A stretch of 64,000 bases of DNA from Desulfobacterales bacterium. GTDB lineage: Bacteria > Desulfobacterota > Desulfobacteria > Desulfobacterales > JAFDDL01. The notes under the pieces are model-generated. The model was not told the DNA's origin. It made no database searches and worked only from the letters and a program-made list of their open reading frames with translations. Positions 16,038 to 25,537 of the stretch are shown piece after piece (the stretch's first letter is position 1; the number at the start of each line of letters is the position of its first letter). The position numbers and the translations under genes are program-made. The stretch is from assembly GCA_034003325.1 (NCBI GenBank), contig JAVEYW010000013.1:1-64000 (forward strand). Direction: 5' to 3'.

Positions 16038-16379
16038 ATGCACACCCACTTAATCCAACGAAAAACAGGCCGGGTCTATGTCCGCACCAACGCGCTGGAC
16101 GCCAGAAACGATATGACGCCGGCGGTGTTCGACCAAAAATCAGGCAAATTCGTGTCGTATGGCGAGCCGGAACCGGTGCAGGTGCTGGTCGGAGAGCCGG
16201 AGCCCAAAATGGACGCCGATGAGGCCGCGATCCGGATCGAGTTGGAGAAGTTGACGAAGGCCGAAATAGACCAGCTTGCAAAAGATAAATTCGGCGCTGA
16301 TCTAAACGAGCATGGCACCAAGGCCGCTATGATTGATGCGGTCATTAAGCTGACCGCCGACGCCAAGAAAGAGGCATAG
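16038..16379 (+). CDS. Head protein with HeH/SAP-like C-terminus
   Basis: A 113-residue protein from ATG 16038 behind AAGGAGA. The C-terminal 40 residues (LEKLTKAEIDQLAKDKFGAD, TKAAMIDAVIKL) form a helix-extension-helix of the kind found at the end of small phage head proteins. The N-terminal part is beta-like. Position between decoration and adaptor genes fits a head-completion component. Frames starting further upstream have no ribosome site. Confidence 0.55.
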   Translation: MHTHLIQRKTGRVYVRTNALDARNDMTPAVFDQKSGKFVSYGEPEPVQVLVGEPEPKMDADEAAIRIELEKLTKAEIDQLAKDKFGADLNEHGTKAAMIDAVIKLTADAKKEA

Positions 16380-16382
16380 CCT

Positions 16383-17075
16383 ATGCCGACCATGACCGCA
16401 CAAAACATCATTCAGCGGGTTTTGATCACCCTGCATGAAGATATGACATCGCCTGTCAGGTGGGACAAGGACAAACTTTTGTTGGCGCTAAACGATGCCC
16501 AACGGCAGATTGTCAAGTTTAAACCTGAAGCCTACGTTGTTACGGGTGCTGTCGCAACCGTGGCCGGGAGCAAGCAGGCAATCCCGGATTCCGGAATTCA
16601 GCTTATAGATATTATCCGGAATATGGGGACGGCTGGAACAACGCCAGGGAAGGTAATCCGGAGATGTACCCGGGCCGAATTGGACGAGGAGAGACCAGGC
16701 TGGCACACCGAGAGCCCGAATGCGGTAGCGCAAAACTTCGTATTCGACCCGAGAAACCCGAAGAGTTATTACCTGTATCCGTCTCAGCCGGCGACAAGCC
16801 AGGGATATGTTGAAATGATGTATGTTGCTGTGCCCGCGGGTGTCGTTGTTTCTGATTGGGTGTCCGGATCGAACGTCATCACCCTGGACGACATTTATTC
16901 AGTCGATATTTACCACTGGATTCTTTACGTTGCATATTCACAGGACGCAACGCATTCATCCAATGCGGCCAGGGCAATGGCCTATTACCAGGCATTTTTA
17001 CAGGGTTTAGGGGTGATGGATCAGGCAGAGGCGAATATGTCGTTACCCCCTACTCCAACCGCCATGAAGATATAG
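16383..17075 (+). CDS. Head-tail adaptor (DUF6682-like)
   Basis: A 230-residue protein. The N-terminal helices (TAQNIIQRVLITLHED, LLLALNDAQRQIVKF) and the FVFDPRNPKSYYLYP strand match phage adaptor proteins that I associate with DUF6682. These dock under the portal and close the head. The C-terminal helix (HSSNAARAMAYYQAFLQGLG) is typical of the ring-forming part. It overlaps no other gene and is followed by a second adaptor-type gene. Confidence 0.65.
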   Translation: MPTMTAQNIIQRVLITLHEDMTSPVRWDKDKLLLALNDAQRQIVKFKPEAYVVTGAVATVAGSKQAIPDSGIQLIDIIRNMGTAGTTPGKVIRRCTRAELDEERPGWHTESPNAVAQNFVFDPRNPKSYYLYPSQPATSQGYVEMMYVAVPAGVVVSDWVSGSNVITLDDIYSVDIYHWILYVAYSQDATHSSNAARAMAYYQAFLQGLGVMDQAEANMSLPPTPTAMKI

Positions 17076-17085
17076 GAGGGGCAGA

Positions 17086-17640
17086 ATGTATTACTCAGAA
17101 ATGGTTGATTACGTCCAACCGGGTATAAGCGCCCCTGCGTTTGTGGTGGAGGCCAAGATTCAGGATGCCGTTATTCAATTCTGCGAGGAAACGGGCCTTT
17201 GGGTGGTGGATCTTCCAGCGATCGATACGGTCATTGATGAAGGCACCTACGATATTTCTTCAACCGATGGCATCATCAACAGCGTTTTGTCCGTGAAGGA
17301 TGAAAACGAGTATGAACTGGCCTTCATTGTTGCGGAAGATTTTTCATCCATCACCCTCAACTCCATACCGTCATCTGTTTTTGAAATCACGCCGAAGGTG
17401 GTTTTGATTCCAGAAATTGACGGTGGAGAATTCCCGGACTTCATTTATCTCCGTCATCGAGAGGCCATCATCGCCGGCGCCCGCTACAAGCTTTTCGAGA
17501 TGCCGAATCGCTCATGGAGCAATGACAACGAGGCGGCAAAGGCGCTGATCAAGTTCCGCAATGGGATTGCTCGGGCGAACCAATCAACACTGTTGGGCAG
17601 GAAGAAAGAATCTTTTGTTAGAATAGTTCCATTTGTATAG
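17086..17640 (+). CDS. Head-tail connector-type protein
   Basis: A 184-residue protein with N-terminal helix VEAKIQDAVIQFCEETGLWV, a beta-rich centre and a helical C-terminus (HREAIIAGARYKLFEMPNRS). The layout is that of small connector proteins of short-tailed phages. No exact family recognised. It sits between the adaptor and the tail protein genes, 10 bp after the former. Confidence 0.5.
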   Translation: MYYSEMVDYVQPGISAPAFVVEAKIQDAVIQFCEETGLWVVDLPAIDTVIDEGTYDISSTDGIINSVLSVKDENEYELAFIVAEDFSSITLNSIPSSVFEITPKVVLIPEIDGGEFPDFIYLRHREAIIAGARYKLFEMPNRSWSNDNEAAKALIKFRNGIARANQSTLLGRKKESFVRIVPFV

Positions 17641-17652
17641 GAATGGCCACCA

Positions 17653-19368
17653 ATGAAATTGAAGCAAACCGTTTTCGCGGGTATGGCGCCAAGAATTGAG
17701 CCTCATTTATTGCCTGAATCCCAGAGCCAGGACGCGACCAACTGCAAACTGGTATCCGGGGCATTGCAAGCACTCTATGATTCGTCTATTGCAAGCTCCC
17801 CGGCCGGGGCGAGCTTGGTGGATCTCTATAATTTCGACGGAATTTGGCTAACGTTTACGGCTCGAACTAGTATTGTCCGGGCGCCGGTCTACAACACGGA
17901 TGATCGGTTTTATTATACCGTTTCTGGCTTATCTCCAAGGAAAGCGCTAAAGGCATCATACCCAACCAGTTTTAAAATGGGAGTCCCTAAACCAACATCC
18001 ATCCCCACTATTACGCTCTACACTGACCCGGAAGGAATCGGAGAGGATGTTCAAGATGACGTGTCGTATGTTTTTTGTTGGGTAACCGGTTGGGGGGAGC
18101 AGGGGCCGCCCAGCGATCCGAGCGCCATCACGACGATTATGGATAACCAGTATGTCGGGATTACTGCCGGGATTACACTCCCGGCTGGTTACAGTACGGA
18201 TTATAACATCGTCGGTTATCGATTGTACCGGCTAAGTCATGGGACAACCGGGTCGGAATATTTACAAGTCTATACCGCAGAATGGGTAGACAACGCGGCA
18301 ACTGGCGGTCATATCCCAGTGTCAGACCTGACCCCAACCGATCGGGACGGATCGAGTTACGCCCTGATTGACGGTACAAACCTGGGGGCAGCTCTTTCTT
18401 CCACCGGGTTTCAGGAACCTCCAGCCACTATGGACGGGCTGATCCTGTTATCAAACGGAGTTTGCGCCGGTTTTTATGGCAACGAAATCGCACTTTCTGA
18501 GCCGTTTTTGCCGTTTGCCTGGAATCCGGATTATGCCCTTGCCGTCGATTATCCGATAGTGGCCTTGGCTTCATATGATACTGCTATTGTGGTCCTGACA
18601 AATGCCTACCCCTATATTATCGATTGCTATGACCCCGCAAGCGCGACCATGAAGCGGATCAATATTCCGTATCCGTGCGCGTCGAGGGATAGTGTGGTAA
18701 GCGGCAACGGCCTCATAACCTACGGGTCGACATCGAGTTATGCCGGTTTTACGGCCTATGCCTCAACGGTGGGCTTTATACGGATTAGCGCAAGCGGAGT
18801 CCAGAATTTAACCGACACCTTGTTTGCTGACGAGCAGTGGCAGGCGTTATCTCCATCCACAATGATTTGTAAGTTCTATGATAACCGGTTTTATTTTTTC
18901 TCGTCAGCAGCAAAGACAGGATTTATTATCGATTTATCGTCAGAAATTGGCGCCTATATCCCGTTTGTTATGGCCAATAAGGTCTATGGCGCTACTGTTT
19001 CGGTAAACCCGCACGGGCTCTATCTATTAACAAAGACTGATGCAGGCGCATTCAAGATTGAAAAATGGGAGGGGGCCTCCACCCGGAAAACAGCGACCTA
19101 TACCAGTAAACTTTTTAAACTCTCAAAGCCAATCAATTTCCAGTGCGGGCGAGTGACCGGGGCACAAACCGCTGTAAACACGGTTACGTTTCAGTTGTAT
19201 GGGGATGGTGCGTTGGTGTATTCTAAAACGGTTACAGACGATGATGCGTTCTGGTTGCCGAGCGGGAAGTTATACCAGGAAATCGAAGTAAAATTAGCCA
19301 CTACTGCTGCTAAAATAGCTTCATGGGAGATATCGACATCGATAGACGAATTAACCATTGAGGGATAG
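17653..19368 (+). CDS. Tail tube/nozzle-type protein
   Basis: A 571-residue beta-rich protein. It begins MKLKQTVFAGMAPRIEPHLL, a start seen in podovirus tail proteins that line the tail nozzle, then shows beta-propeller-like repeats (YVFCWVTGWGEQGPPSDPS, YDTAIVVLTNAYPYIIDCYD). No sheath or tape-measure gene is present in the phage, in line with a short tail. The assignment is from pattern and gene order. Confidence 0.65.
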   Translation: MKLKQTVFAGMAPRIEPHLLPESQSQDATNCKLVSGALQALYDSSIASSPAGASLVDLYNFDGIWLTFTARTSIVRAPVYNTDDRFYYTVSGLSPRKALKASYPTSFKMGVPKPTSIPTITLYTDPEGIGEDVQDDVSYVFCWVTGWGEQGPPSDPSAITTIMDNQYVGITAGITLPAGYSTDYNIVGYRLYRLSHGTTGSEYLQVYTAEWVDNAATGGHIPVSDLTPTDRDGSSYALIDGTNLGAALSSTGFQEPPATMDGLILLSNGVCAGFYGNEIALSEPFLPFAWNPDYALAVDYPIVALASYDTAIVVLTNAYPYIIDCYDPASATMKRINIPYPCASRDSVVSGNGLITYGSTSSYAGFTAYASTVGFIRISASGVQNLTDTLFADEQWQALSPSTMICKFYDNRFYFFSSAAKTGFIIDLSSEIGAYIPFVMANKVYGATVSVNPHGLYLLTKTDAGAFKIEKWEGASTRKTATYTSKLFKLSKPINFQCGRVTGAQTAVNTVTFQLYGDGALVYSKTVTDDDAFWLPSGKLYQEIEVKLATTAAKIASWEISTSIDELTIEG

Positions 19369-19371
19369 CAA

Positions 19372-21906
19372 ATGGCTACAAGCAGATCAGCCACAATACC
19401 AGTGATCCCTGATGTCCCGACCGGGATTGACACGGCATTAATCGCGTTTTTGAAACCTATCAAGGTAACGATTGATACTCGCGAGGGTCGAACCGCCAGT
19501 TTGGGGGACCAGCTGGTTACCTATGGGGCGCTGTCAGCGCTCGGGATAGATATAAATGCTAAGACCCAAGCATCTTATCTCCCACCGACGGCAAAAATAA
19601 CAGGTGATAAAATTCCGCCTGGCGTTCCTTCCGGTTTAACCGTTACGCCGGTTGGGATTAATTCTCATAAACTATTATGGCAAAATCCGGACGACGATGA
19701 TTTGTGGTCAATCGAAGTATGGGTCAGTCATTCCAATGATATTGTTTCGGCATCGCTTTTGGCAGTTGTGACGATCTCGGAGTCTCAGCGAGGAATACAA
19801 AGTGTTTATCTTAATAGCGGTATAAATTCTTCATATGACTACTATTATTTTATAAGAGCGAAAGACTGGTCGGGTAATGTATCGAATTGGGCTGAGGTTG
19901 GGAGTGTCGCAGCTGAGGACAACCCGACCTTGGATGACCTCATTGCAGAACTTACAGGGGTAATAGATTATGCACAACTGTCTGCAACACTGCAGGGGGA
20001 CGTTGATCTCGCTGCAGGGTTGGACGGCAAACTTGTTCTTTCCAACAATGTTGATGGCCATATATCTGGAGTTATATTGGTCAACGACGGGTCCGTTTCA
20101 GATTTTACGATAGTTTGTGACAAATTCAAGATCGTTAATAATTCAGACCCTTACAATATCACCGTTCCTTTTGTTGTTGGCACGGTAGATGGGTCTCCCG
20201 CTGTAGGGATTAATGGGGCGCTACTGGTTGATGGGTCAATAATGGCCAGGTCTATTGATACCGGGTCTATTTCAATCACAAGCTTAGGTGGTGCCGGGAC
20301 ACTGGCGACTCAAGATACTGTCTCATGGAGTGACATAACCGGTAATGACAATGTGGTGCGAACTTTTTATCAGGCGTCCGATCCGACAAGCGGGATGCTT
20401 ATAGGGGATATATGGATCAATAGCAACTCGCGGGAAATGTATCGGTATAATGGATCAGCCTGGGTGAGCGTCCAAGATGGTGATATTGTCGCGGCTATTT
20501 CGACTGCTAGCGCGGCGTTGTCAACAGCTAACACGAAAATATTAACATTTTATACATCTTTTGTACCAACAGCAACGGCAATAGGGGACTTATGGTATAA
20601 CACATCAACCTATTTGTTGAAAAGGTGGAATGGATCGTCATGGTCCGAGGTATCTAATTACACCACCAATACAAATCAATTAGTTGACGGTGCAAGCCTA
20701 GGGTTAAAAGCAACATGGGCGCAAGTAAGTAGTATCCCTGTCCGATTTGCAGATGCCCCCTCTACAACCGGGCTTTATCTTACCTCCTCCTACCTTGGCT
20801 TTTATGATTCTGGATGGAAATCCTATATAAATAATTCCGGCCAGTTTTTTTTTGGTGGTAATACAGACAATTATATCAGTTGGAATGGCTCTTCACTTGT
20901 CGTTGTAACCAGCTCTTCAAACGGGATTACGGTTAAGGCGGGTGGAGATATTAACCTGATCGGTGAAGACATCAATCCTGGTGTTTTAAGGTTGGTGGGA
21001 ACTAGCTATTATACCAATTTTTATACGTCCAGCACCGGCGCTGGCTCTTATATTGCGCCATCCGCAAATGGGGCTCAATCCCTATCGATCGGTACCTCTT
21101 CCTATAAATTTCAAAGCATTTATTTGACGGCATCAAGTTATGTAAATTTAACTTCTAACAGCTCTGTGGTAATTTCTTGTCCAAGCATTCAGCTTACCAC
21201 TGGCAGCTACGCTGTTGTGTTTGTTGCGAACAGTTTGCGTCCTACATCCAATAATGCGGTTGACTGCGGGGATGCAGCATATAAATGGGCCAATGTCCAT
21301 GGGGTTAACGGCATATTTACGAGAATAGGGGTAAATACCAATGGTTCGTCGTCGGTGTCTTTGGTTGCGCACGGGGTAGGCACTACGTCCTCAACATATT
21401 CCATTATGGGCGCTGATTCCGGTGGAACAAATTATTTTTATTGTAGAGATGACCGAAAGATATGGTGTTCTGATGGTATTTGGTACACGTCTGATGAGAG
21501 ATTGAAAAAAAATATAGCCCCGATAGAAGATCTTGTTGGCGGGAAAATGCTTTCTTTGCCTGTTAAACGATTTAATCTAATTGGAGATGACGCGCAAAGT
21601 GCTGGGTTTTTGGCTCAGGATTTAAAAGGTTTCATACCAGAGGCCACCATGGAATTCTACCACCCGAAAAGAACCGCTGTCACAAAAACTGTTGAATCCC
21701 CTGTTTTGAATGACAGCGGTGAAGAAACTGGTGAGATGGAGACCAAAACAATCACAGAATACGAAGAGGCTATTGACGACATCGCAACTTTGGCTATCAA
21801 AAATGGCCCGATTCTCGCGTATCTTGTTAAATGGGGCCAAGAACAGCAATCATACATCGATGCTTTGGCCGACAGGATCGAGACTTTGGAATCAACAAGA
21901 AATTAA
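19372..21906 (+). CDS. Tail fibre with C-terminal S74 chaperone domain
   Basis: An 844-residue protein. The N-terminus should bind the tail; a fibronectin-like stretch lies near residues 80-180 (GVPSGLTVTPVGINSHKLLW). The middle contains repeated beta elements (NDLWINSN-type, GDIWINSNSREMYRYNGSAW and GDLWYNTSTYLLKRWNGSSW). The C-terminus has the peptidase S74 / intramolecular chaperone domain: SDERLKKNIAPIEDLVGG and AGFLAQDLKGFIPEA, with the catalytic Ser in SDERLKKN. The domain trims itself after trimerisation. This is the main candidate receptor-binding fibre. Confidence 0.85.
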   Translation: MATSRSATIPVIPDVPTGIDTALIAFLKPIKVTIDTREGRTASLGDQLVTYGALSALGIDINAKTQASYLPPTAKITGDKIPPGVPSGLTVTPVGINSHKLLWQNPDDDDLWSIEVWVSHSNDIVSASLLAVVTISESQRGIQSVYLNSGINSSYDYYYFIRAKDWSGNVSNWAEVGSVAAEDNPTLDDLIAELTGVIDYAQLSATLQGDVDLAAGLDGKLVLSNNVDGHISGVILVNDGSVSDFTIVCDKFKIVNNSDPYNITVPFVVGTVDGSPAVGINGALLVDGSIMARSIDTGSISITSLGGAGTLATQDTVSWSDITGNDNVVRTFYQASDPTSGMLIGDIWINSNSREMYRYNGSAWVSVQDGDIVAAISTASAALSTANTKILTFYTSFVPTATAIGDLWYNTSTYLLKRWNGSSWSEVSNYTTNTNQLVDGASLGLKATWAQVSSIPVRFADAPSTTGLYLTSSYLGFYDSGWKSYINNSGQFFFGGNTDNYISWNGSSLVVVTSSSNGITVKAGGDINLIGEDINPGVLRLVGTSYYTNFYTSSTGAGSYIAPSANGAQSLSIGTSSYKFQSIYLTASSYVNLTSNSSVVISCPSIQLTTGSYAVVFVANSLRPTSNNAVDCGDAAYKWANVHGVNGIFTRIGVNTNGSSSVSLVAHGVGTTSSTYSIMGADSGGTNYFYCRDDRKIWCSDGIWYTSDERLKKNIAPIEDLVGGKMLSLPVKRFNLIGDDAQSAGFLAQDLKGFIPEATMEFYHPKRTAVTKTVESPVLNDSGEETGEMETKTITEYEEAIDDIATLAIKNGPILAYLVKWGQEQQSYIDALADRIETLESTRN

Positions 21907-21920
21907 AGGGGGGGGTAAAG

Positions 21921-22076
21921 ATGGAGCAACAGATTGAAATTCATAAATTGAAAGAATGGGTTGGCGAACTTTATCTTGAAAAAAAACTGATGGAAAAAAT
22001 TATAACCTCACAGGCGGAAGAACTTGAAGTATTCAGGAAAGGGGCACTTGATGGGGTGAACCACGATGCTCAATAA
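21921..22076 (+). CDS. Small coiled-coil phage protein
   Basis: A 51-residue highly charged helix (EIHKLKEWVGELYLEKKLME) starting at ATG 21921 behind a G-rich ribosome site. Frames beginning further upstream lie in the tail-fibre coding sequence. Unknown function; small coiled-coil proteins at this place sometimes assist tail assembly. Confidence 0.5.
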   Translation: MEQQIEIHKLKEWVGELYLEKKLMEKIITSQAEELEVFRKGALDGVNHDAQ

Positions 22077-22292
22077 ACGGCAAATCGACACGGCCAATAC
22101 CATGTCGTTATTTGTTGCGGCATCCTGTATTTGCGGTTGCTCCTTCGAAGGCATGGGACGATTGAGGCTGCGACGGCAAAGTTCTGCGACCCGAAAGATA
22201 GAAACTTTTATGTCGATCGAGCCCTTGAATACGTAAAGGACTGGCAAAATGCACGACCAGAATCGCATTATTTACCCTTATATGGAAGTTGA
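22066..22292 (+). pseudogene. Possible frameshifted small gene
   Basis: ATG 22066 opens a frame (KRQIDTANTMSLFVAASC) that continues to about the GGCATGGG near 22160 and then degenerates. In another frame the sequence from there encodes GTIEAATAKFCDPKDR and YVDRALEYVKDWQNAR, which looks coding, ending at TGA 22292. A single missing base would join them into one protein of about 75 residues. It could be a real disrupted gene, a programmed shift or a sequence error. Confidence 0.35.
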
Positions 22293-22791
22293 TGGCAAAT
22301 GGTCGCTCTCCGATGAACAGGTTATGGGGCTGCATGATCGTATTGTGCGAGAGGGAAACGAAGAGATTTTTCTTGACGGTACGCTTGACACTCGAAGAAA
22401 GTTCCTTGTCGACATGCAAGCTCACAGTTGGCTTTATGTATTGATACTCGGGGATATGGTGGCCGGCATTTTCTGGCTAAACAGATTTGAAGGTAAAACG
22501 GCAAGGCTGCACCACTGCGGCTTTAACGGGCCAACCTACAGAGAGAAAATAGACTTTGCCAAGCGCACCATCAAAACAATGCTGATGGTCAAAAATCATG
22601 ACGGAGGCTATGCGCTGGACGTCCTGATCGGCCACACACCGGCTCGGCTGAAAAGAGCAAGGCGGTTTGCAATCGCCGCAGGCGGCACCCAGCTTGGGGA
22701 GGTCCCGGGGCTGATATGGAACTCAAGAACAGGCCAAAGTGAAAATGGGTTTATTTCATATTTTACGAGGAACGCTGATGAAAATTTATAA
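22249..22791 (+). CDS. GNAT-like phage protein
   Basis: A 180-residue protein. Residues about 50-165 suggest an acetyltransferase-like fold (WLYVLILGDMVAGIFWLNRF, then YALDVLIGHTPARLKRARRF, with RLKRARRFAIAAGGTQLGEV at the place of the acetyl-CoA loop). The Q/RxxGxG/A loop is not classic. Similar proteins occur before ejection-protein genes in some podoviruses. Enzymatic activity is uncertain. The GTG-free ATG at 22249 has GTAAAGG upstream. Confidence 0.45.
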   Translation: MHDQNRIIYPYMEVDGKWSLSDEQVMGLHDRIVREGNEEIFLDGTLDTRRKFLVDMQAHSWLYVLILGDMVAGIFWLNRFEGKTARLHHCGFNGPTYREKIDFAKRTIKTMLMVKNHDGGYALDVLIGHTPARLKRARRFAIAAGGTQLGEVPGLIWNSRTGQSENGFISYFTRNADENL

Positions 22792-23830
22792 CGAAATTCG
22801 GGTTAATATCGCAACCGGAGCCGTTGTCTATGAAGACGCCTTTGAATATTCCGGGCCTATCGCAAAATGTGGTGGTGGGGGCGGAACAACACAGACTGTT
22901 GACCCTGTTTATAATGCTGGCCTACTAGCGTTATCAGAAGAAAACCAGGCATGGGCAAATAAGTTGATGTCACAATATTTTTATGGTGAGGACTACAACC
23001 CGAATAAAATTATCCACGGGTATTATGGGGCTGACGGAACTTTTCATAAGTTGTTGGGAAATGATGGAGAGCCGCTTGATGCATCAAGGATATCAACATC
23101 ATTATCCTATAATGCCACAACAGGTGTTTACACTGATAGCGAGGGGAACACCTACAGCCCTATTACCGGGTGGAAAGACCCGTCTGGCAATCCAGCCAAT
23201 ATTATTACCACCACTGAAGGGGCCATTAATAATTATAACAGTGAAGAAAACACATCCGGGGCGGAATATGCCCAAAACTCTGTTAACGCACAACAAAGTT
23301 TATTGGCCAGCGAGACGGCTGCGGCCGCATCTGAGACCGCGTTAAAGGGGGCAACGGCAGAGGCATCGTTGTCATTACTCCCGTCGCAGACAACCGCGGC
23401 CCAAAAGGCGGCAGAATTATCATCCGCTCAAGCCCAGATGGGCATCGAGCTAACTCCCCAACAACAAACAGCGCTAAGCACTGGTTATGAATTGACTACA
23501 CAAAAAAATCAATCGGCATTGAGCCTGTTACCGCAGCAAACAGCGGTTAAGTCCTCTTTTTATGATTCAGCACTCAAGGGGGTTGACTCAGCGCAATGGG
23601 CCGATCAAGCACAGACTGACGCAGCCATTGCCTTTAAAAATGCTGGAAGAGATATAAGACAGCAAGCCGCTCTCTCCGGCGTAAATCCTAACTCTGGTAG
23701 GTTCGCAAGTGCATTGTCGGCCAGTGCGCTGGATCAAGCAAAGAGTATAGGCGCAGCTCGAACACAGGCAAGAACAGCCGCCGAAGATGAAAGTTTTGCC
23801 AGATTAACCACAGCTACGGGAGTGAGCTAA
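22778..23830 (+). CDS. Putative ejection protein A
   Basis: A 350-residue protein from ATG 22778 behind GAGG. It has a Gly-rich segment after residue 30 (CGGGGGTT), then an Ala/Gln/Ser-rich helical region with loose internal repeats (SLLPSQTTA, SLLPQQTAV, ASETAAAASETALKGA). Such helical, low-complexity proteins, together with the next two genes, form the ejectosome that is injected ahead of DNA in T7- and P22-like phages. The call rests on composition and order. Confidence 0.55.
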   Translation: MKIYNEIRVNIATGAVVYEDAFEYSGPIAKCGGGGGTTQTVDPVYNAGLLALSEENQAWANKLMSQYFYGEDYNPNKIIHGYYGADGTFHKLLGNDGEPLDASRISTSLSYNATTGVYTDSEGNTYSPITGWKDPSGNPANIITTTEGAINNYNSEENTSGAEYAQNSVNAQQSLLASETAAAASETALKGATAEASLSLLPSQTTAAQKAAELSSAQAQMGIELTPQQQTALSTGYELTTQKNQSALSLLPQQTAVKSSFYDSALKGVDSAQWADQAQTDAAIAFKNAGRDIRQQAALSGVNPNSGRFASALSASALDQAKSIGAARTQARTAAEDESFARLTTATGVS

Positions 23831-23832
23831 TT

Positions 23833-24120
23833 ATGAGCTACGGGTTTCAACAAATAAAGTATGATGATCAACTCAAGATGGGCCAGGCGATGCAAGGCCA
23901 AGCGATATCGGCACAATCCAACATGAACCGGATGAAGGAAAAGAAGGACGACGCGCCGCATACGACTGGTGGGGCTGTTAGTGCGCTGGCTGGCGGCGCT
24001 GTCGCAGGGGCGTCTCTTGGTAGTGCGGTTGCGTCTGGGACATCTCTTGGGTCATCCGCAGGGCCTTGGGGAGCTGCCATAGGCGCAGCCGCCGGGTTGC
24101 TGTCATACTATCTGAGTTAA
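23833..24120 (+). CDS. Glycine-zipper small ejection-type protein
   Basis: A 95-residue protein. Residues 45-95 are a glycine/alanine zipper (GGAVAGASLGSAVASGTSLG, AAIGAAAGLLSYYL) able to insert into membranes. The first 40 residues are charged and helical. It starts two bases after the upstream stop. Within an ejection-protein cluster, a pore-forming role in the cell envelope is plausible. Confidence 0.5.
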   Translation: MSYGFQQIKYDDQLKMGQAMQGQAISAQSNMNRMKEKKDDAPHTTGGAVSALAGGAVAGASLGSAVASGTSLGSSAGPWGAAIGAAAGLLSYYLS

Positions 24121-24133
24121 CAAGGAGCGCGAT

Positions 24134-25534
24134 ATGGACAGATGGGGAAGGTTCGACCTTCAGGATGGAATGCAAGTTTACGGTGCGTTGCGAGGCATCA
24201 AACGAGACCAGCGAGAAGACGCGCTATATCAACAAAAATCGGCCGGAGAGCAGCAGTATCGAACCTACCTCGGCAATGTGCAGAAGGATGAAAATTATAA
24301 GCCGGATACAGCCGCGCCGGATTACAACCCGGAGGCCTGGAGCAAGGCAGTAATGCAAAACATTCAGACCGTCACGGCGGCTGAAGAGTTCCAAACCAAA
24401 AAGGCTGAGACCGCGCAAAAACGAATCGAGCTTCAACGTCAAAATATCGCCAGAAGTGCAAGCGACGCCATGGCCATTTATCAGACGGACCCGCAGGCTG
24501 GTACTATCGCCATGCTGAAGACGTATGATCATCTGCATGACGGCATCGATCTGGTTAAAGACGAAAACGGCAACCCGTTGATCGATGAGCAGGGGCAAAT
24601 CACCCTGAAGGGATTGAACGGGAATAGCACCAAAATGCCCATCCCTCCCATGAACGATATGGTAAAGATGGCGCAGACCTATACCGATCCTAAGGCCCTG
24701 CAGGAAGTGGACTCGATGTCCAGCAAGGCATACCAGGCCGCGAACGCTTCCGCTATTGCCAAGGCGAAGCAATATAAGGGCGCGAACGGGCAAGTGGTGG
24801 CGGTTGTGGATCGACTTTACGACCCGGTGGACCGCAGTAAAACACAGACCGTTATTCTGGATCTGAAAACAGGGCAACAAATCAGCCCGTCCGATTTTGC
24901 GCAAGGGGGTTTCCGGGAAATAAGCCATGAGAGCACCGAGAAATTCGAGCAGCAAAGCGCCTTGAAGGGCATGGCCCACCAGCTTGATAAAGCAAAACTC
25001 GACTATGAGTATCAGTTAAGGGGGCAGCTTGAGGACCGGAAGGCGTCCGCGACCAATAAGGGTGGCGTTGGGTCGGCGGTAGCGAAGCGTGAACTTGAAC
25101 TTGTTTTGATGCCATTCGCGCCGGCAAATGCGCCGTTATTCACGATGGACGGCGAGTTTACCCAAGAGGGTGCCAATGCAATGCAAAAAGCCCAGGTGAC
25201 TCTTGATAAATACCGCGATGCGGCGCCTAAGACCTTGACTGAGAAGCGCGAAGCGAGTCAAGCACAGCGGGCTTTGCAAGTGTATTCCGCTATGTATTCG
25301 CAGGTTGTGGATAAGTGGGGGGGAAATCAAGGACAGGCGGCTCAACTCAGGGTGCCTGCGGGCGGTCAACCGGGCCCTGTCCCCGGAGGTCAACCGGCAA
25401 TGCAGCCGCAAGCCCCTCCGGCCGCTTTACAACAAATCAAGGCCGAGTACCAGCAGCTTGCGAGTCAGTACGGCAAAGATTCCGCAAAACAGATGATTAT
25501 CAAAAAATACCCGCAAGCCTTTGGAGGGCAATAA
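24134..25534 (+). CDS. Putative ejection protein B
   Basis: A 466-residue, very helical and charged protein starting MDRWGRFDLQDGMQVYGALR. It has a long helix rich in Lys/Gln (KAETAQKRIELQRQNIARSA) and a Pro/Gln-rich hinge near residue 420 (GGQPGPVPGGQPAMQPQAPP). No catalytic motif. It precedes the giant protein by 3 bp, the expected place for a T7 gp15-like partner of a gp16-like giant. A long antisense frame at 24224-24979 is a shadow of this gene. Confidence 0.55.
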   Translation: MDRWGRFDLQDGMQVYGALRGIKRDQREDALYQQKSAGEQQYRTYLGNVQKDENYKPDTAAPDYNPEAWSKAVMQNIQTVTAAEEFQTKKAETAQKRIELQRQNIARSASDAMAIYQTDPQAGTIAMLKTYDHLHDGIDLVKDENGNPLIDEQGQITLKGLNGNSTKMPIPPMNDMVKMAQTYTDPKALQEVDSMSSKAYQAANASAIAKAKQYKGANGQVVAVVDRLYDPVDRSKTQTVILDLKTGQQISPSDFAQGGFREISHESTEKFEQQSALKGMAHQLDKAKLDYEYQLRGQLEDRKASATNKGGVGSAVAKRELELVLMPFAPANAPLFTMDGEFTQEGANAMQKAQVTLDKYRDAAPKTLTEKREASQAQRALQVYSAMYSQVVDKWGGNQGQAAQLRVPAGGQPGPVPGGQPAMQPQAPPAALQQIKAEYQQLASQYGKDSAKQMIIKKYPQAFGGQ

Positions 25535-25537
25535 ACT

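Noticed and set aside
24224..24979. 251-codon open frame on the minus strand
   Set aside because: It lies wholly inside ejection protein B, with Leu/Arg/His-rich composition typical of a reverse-strand shadow and no ribosome site.
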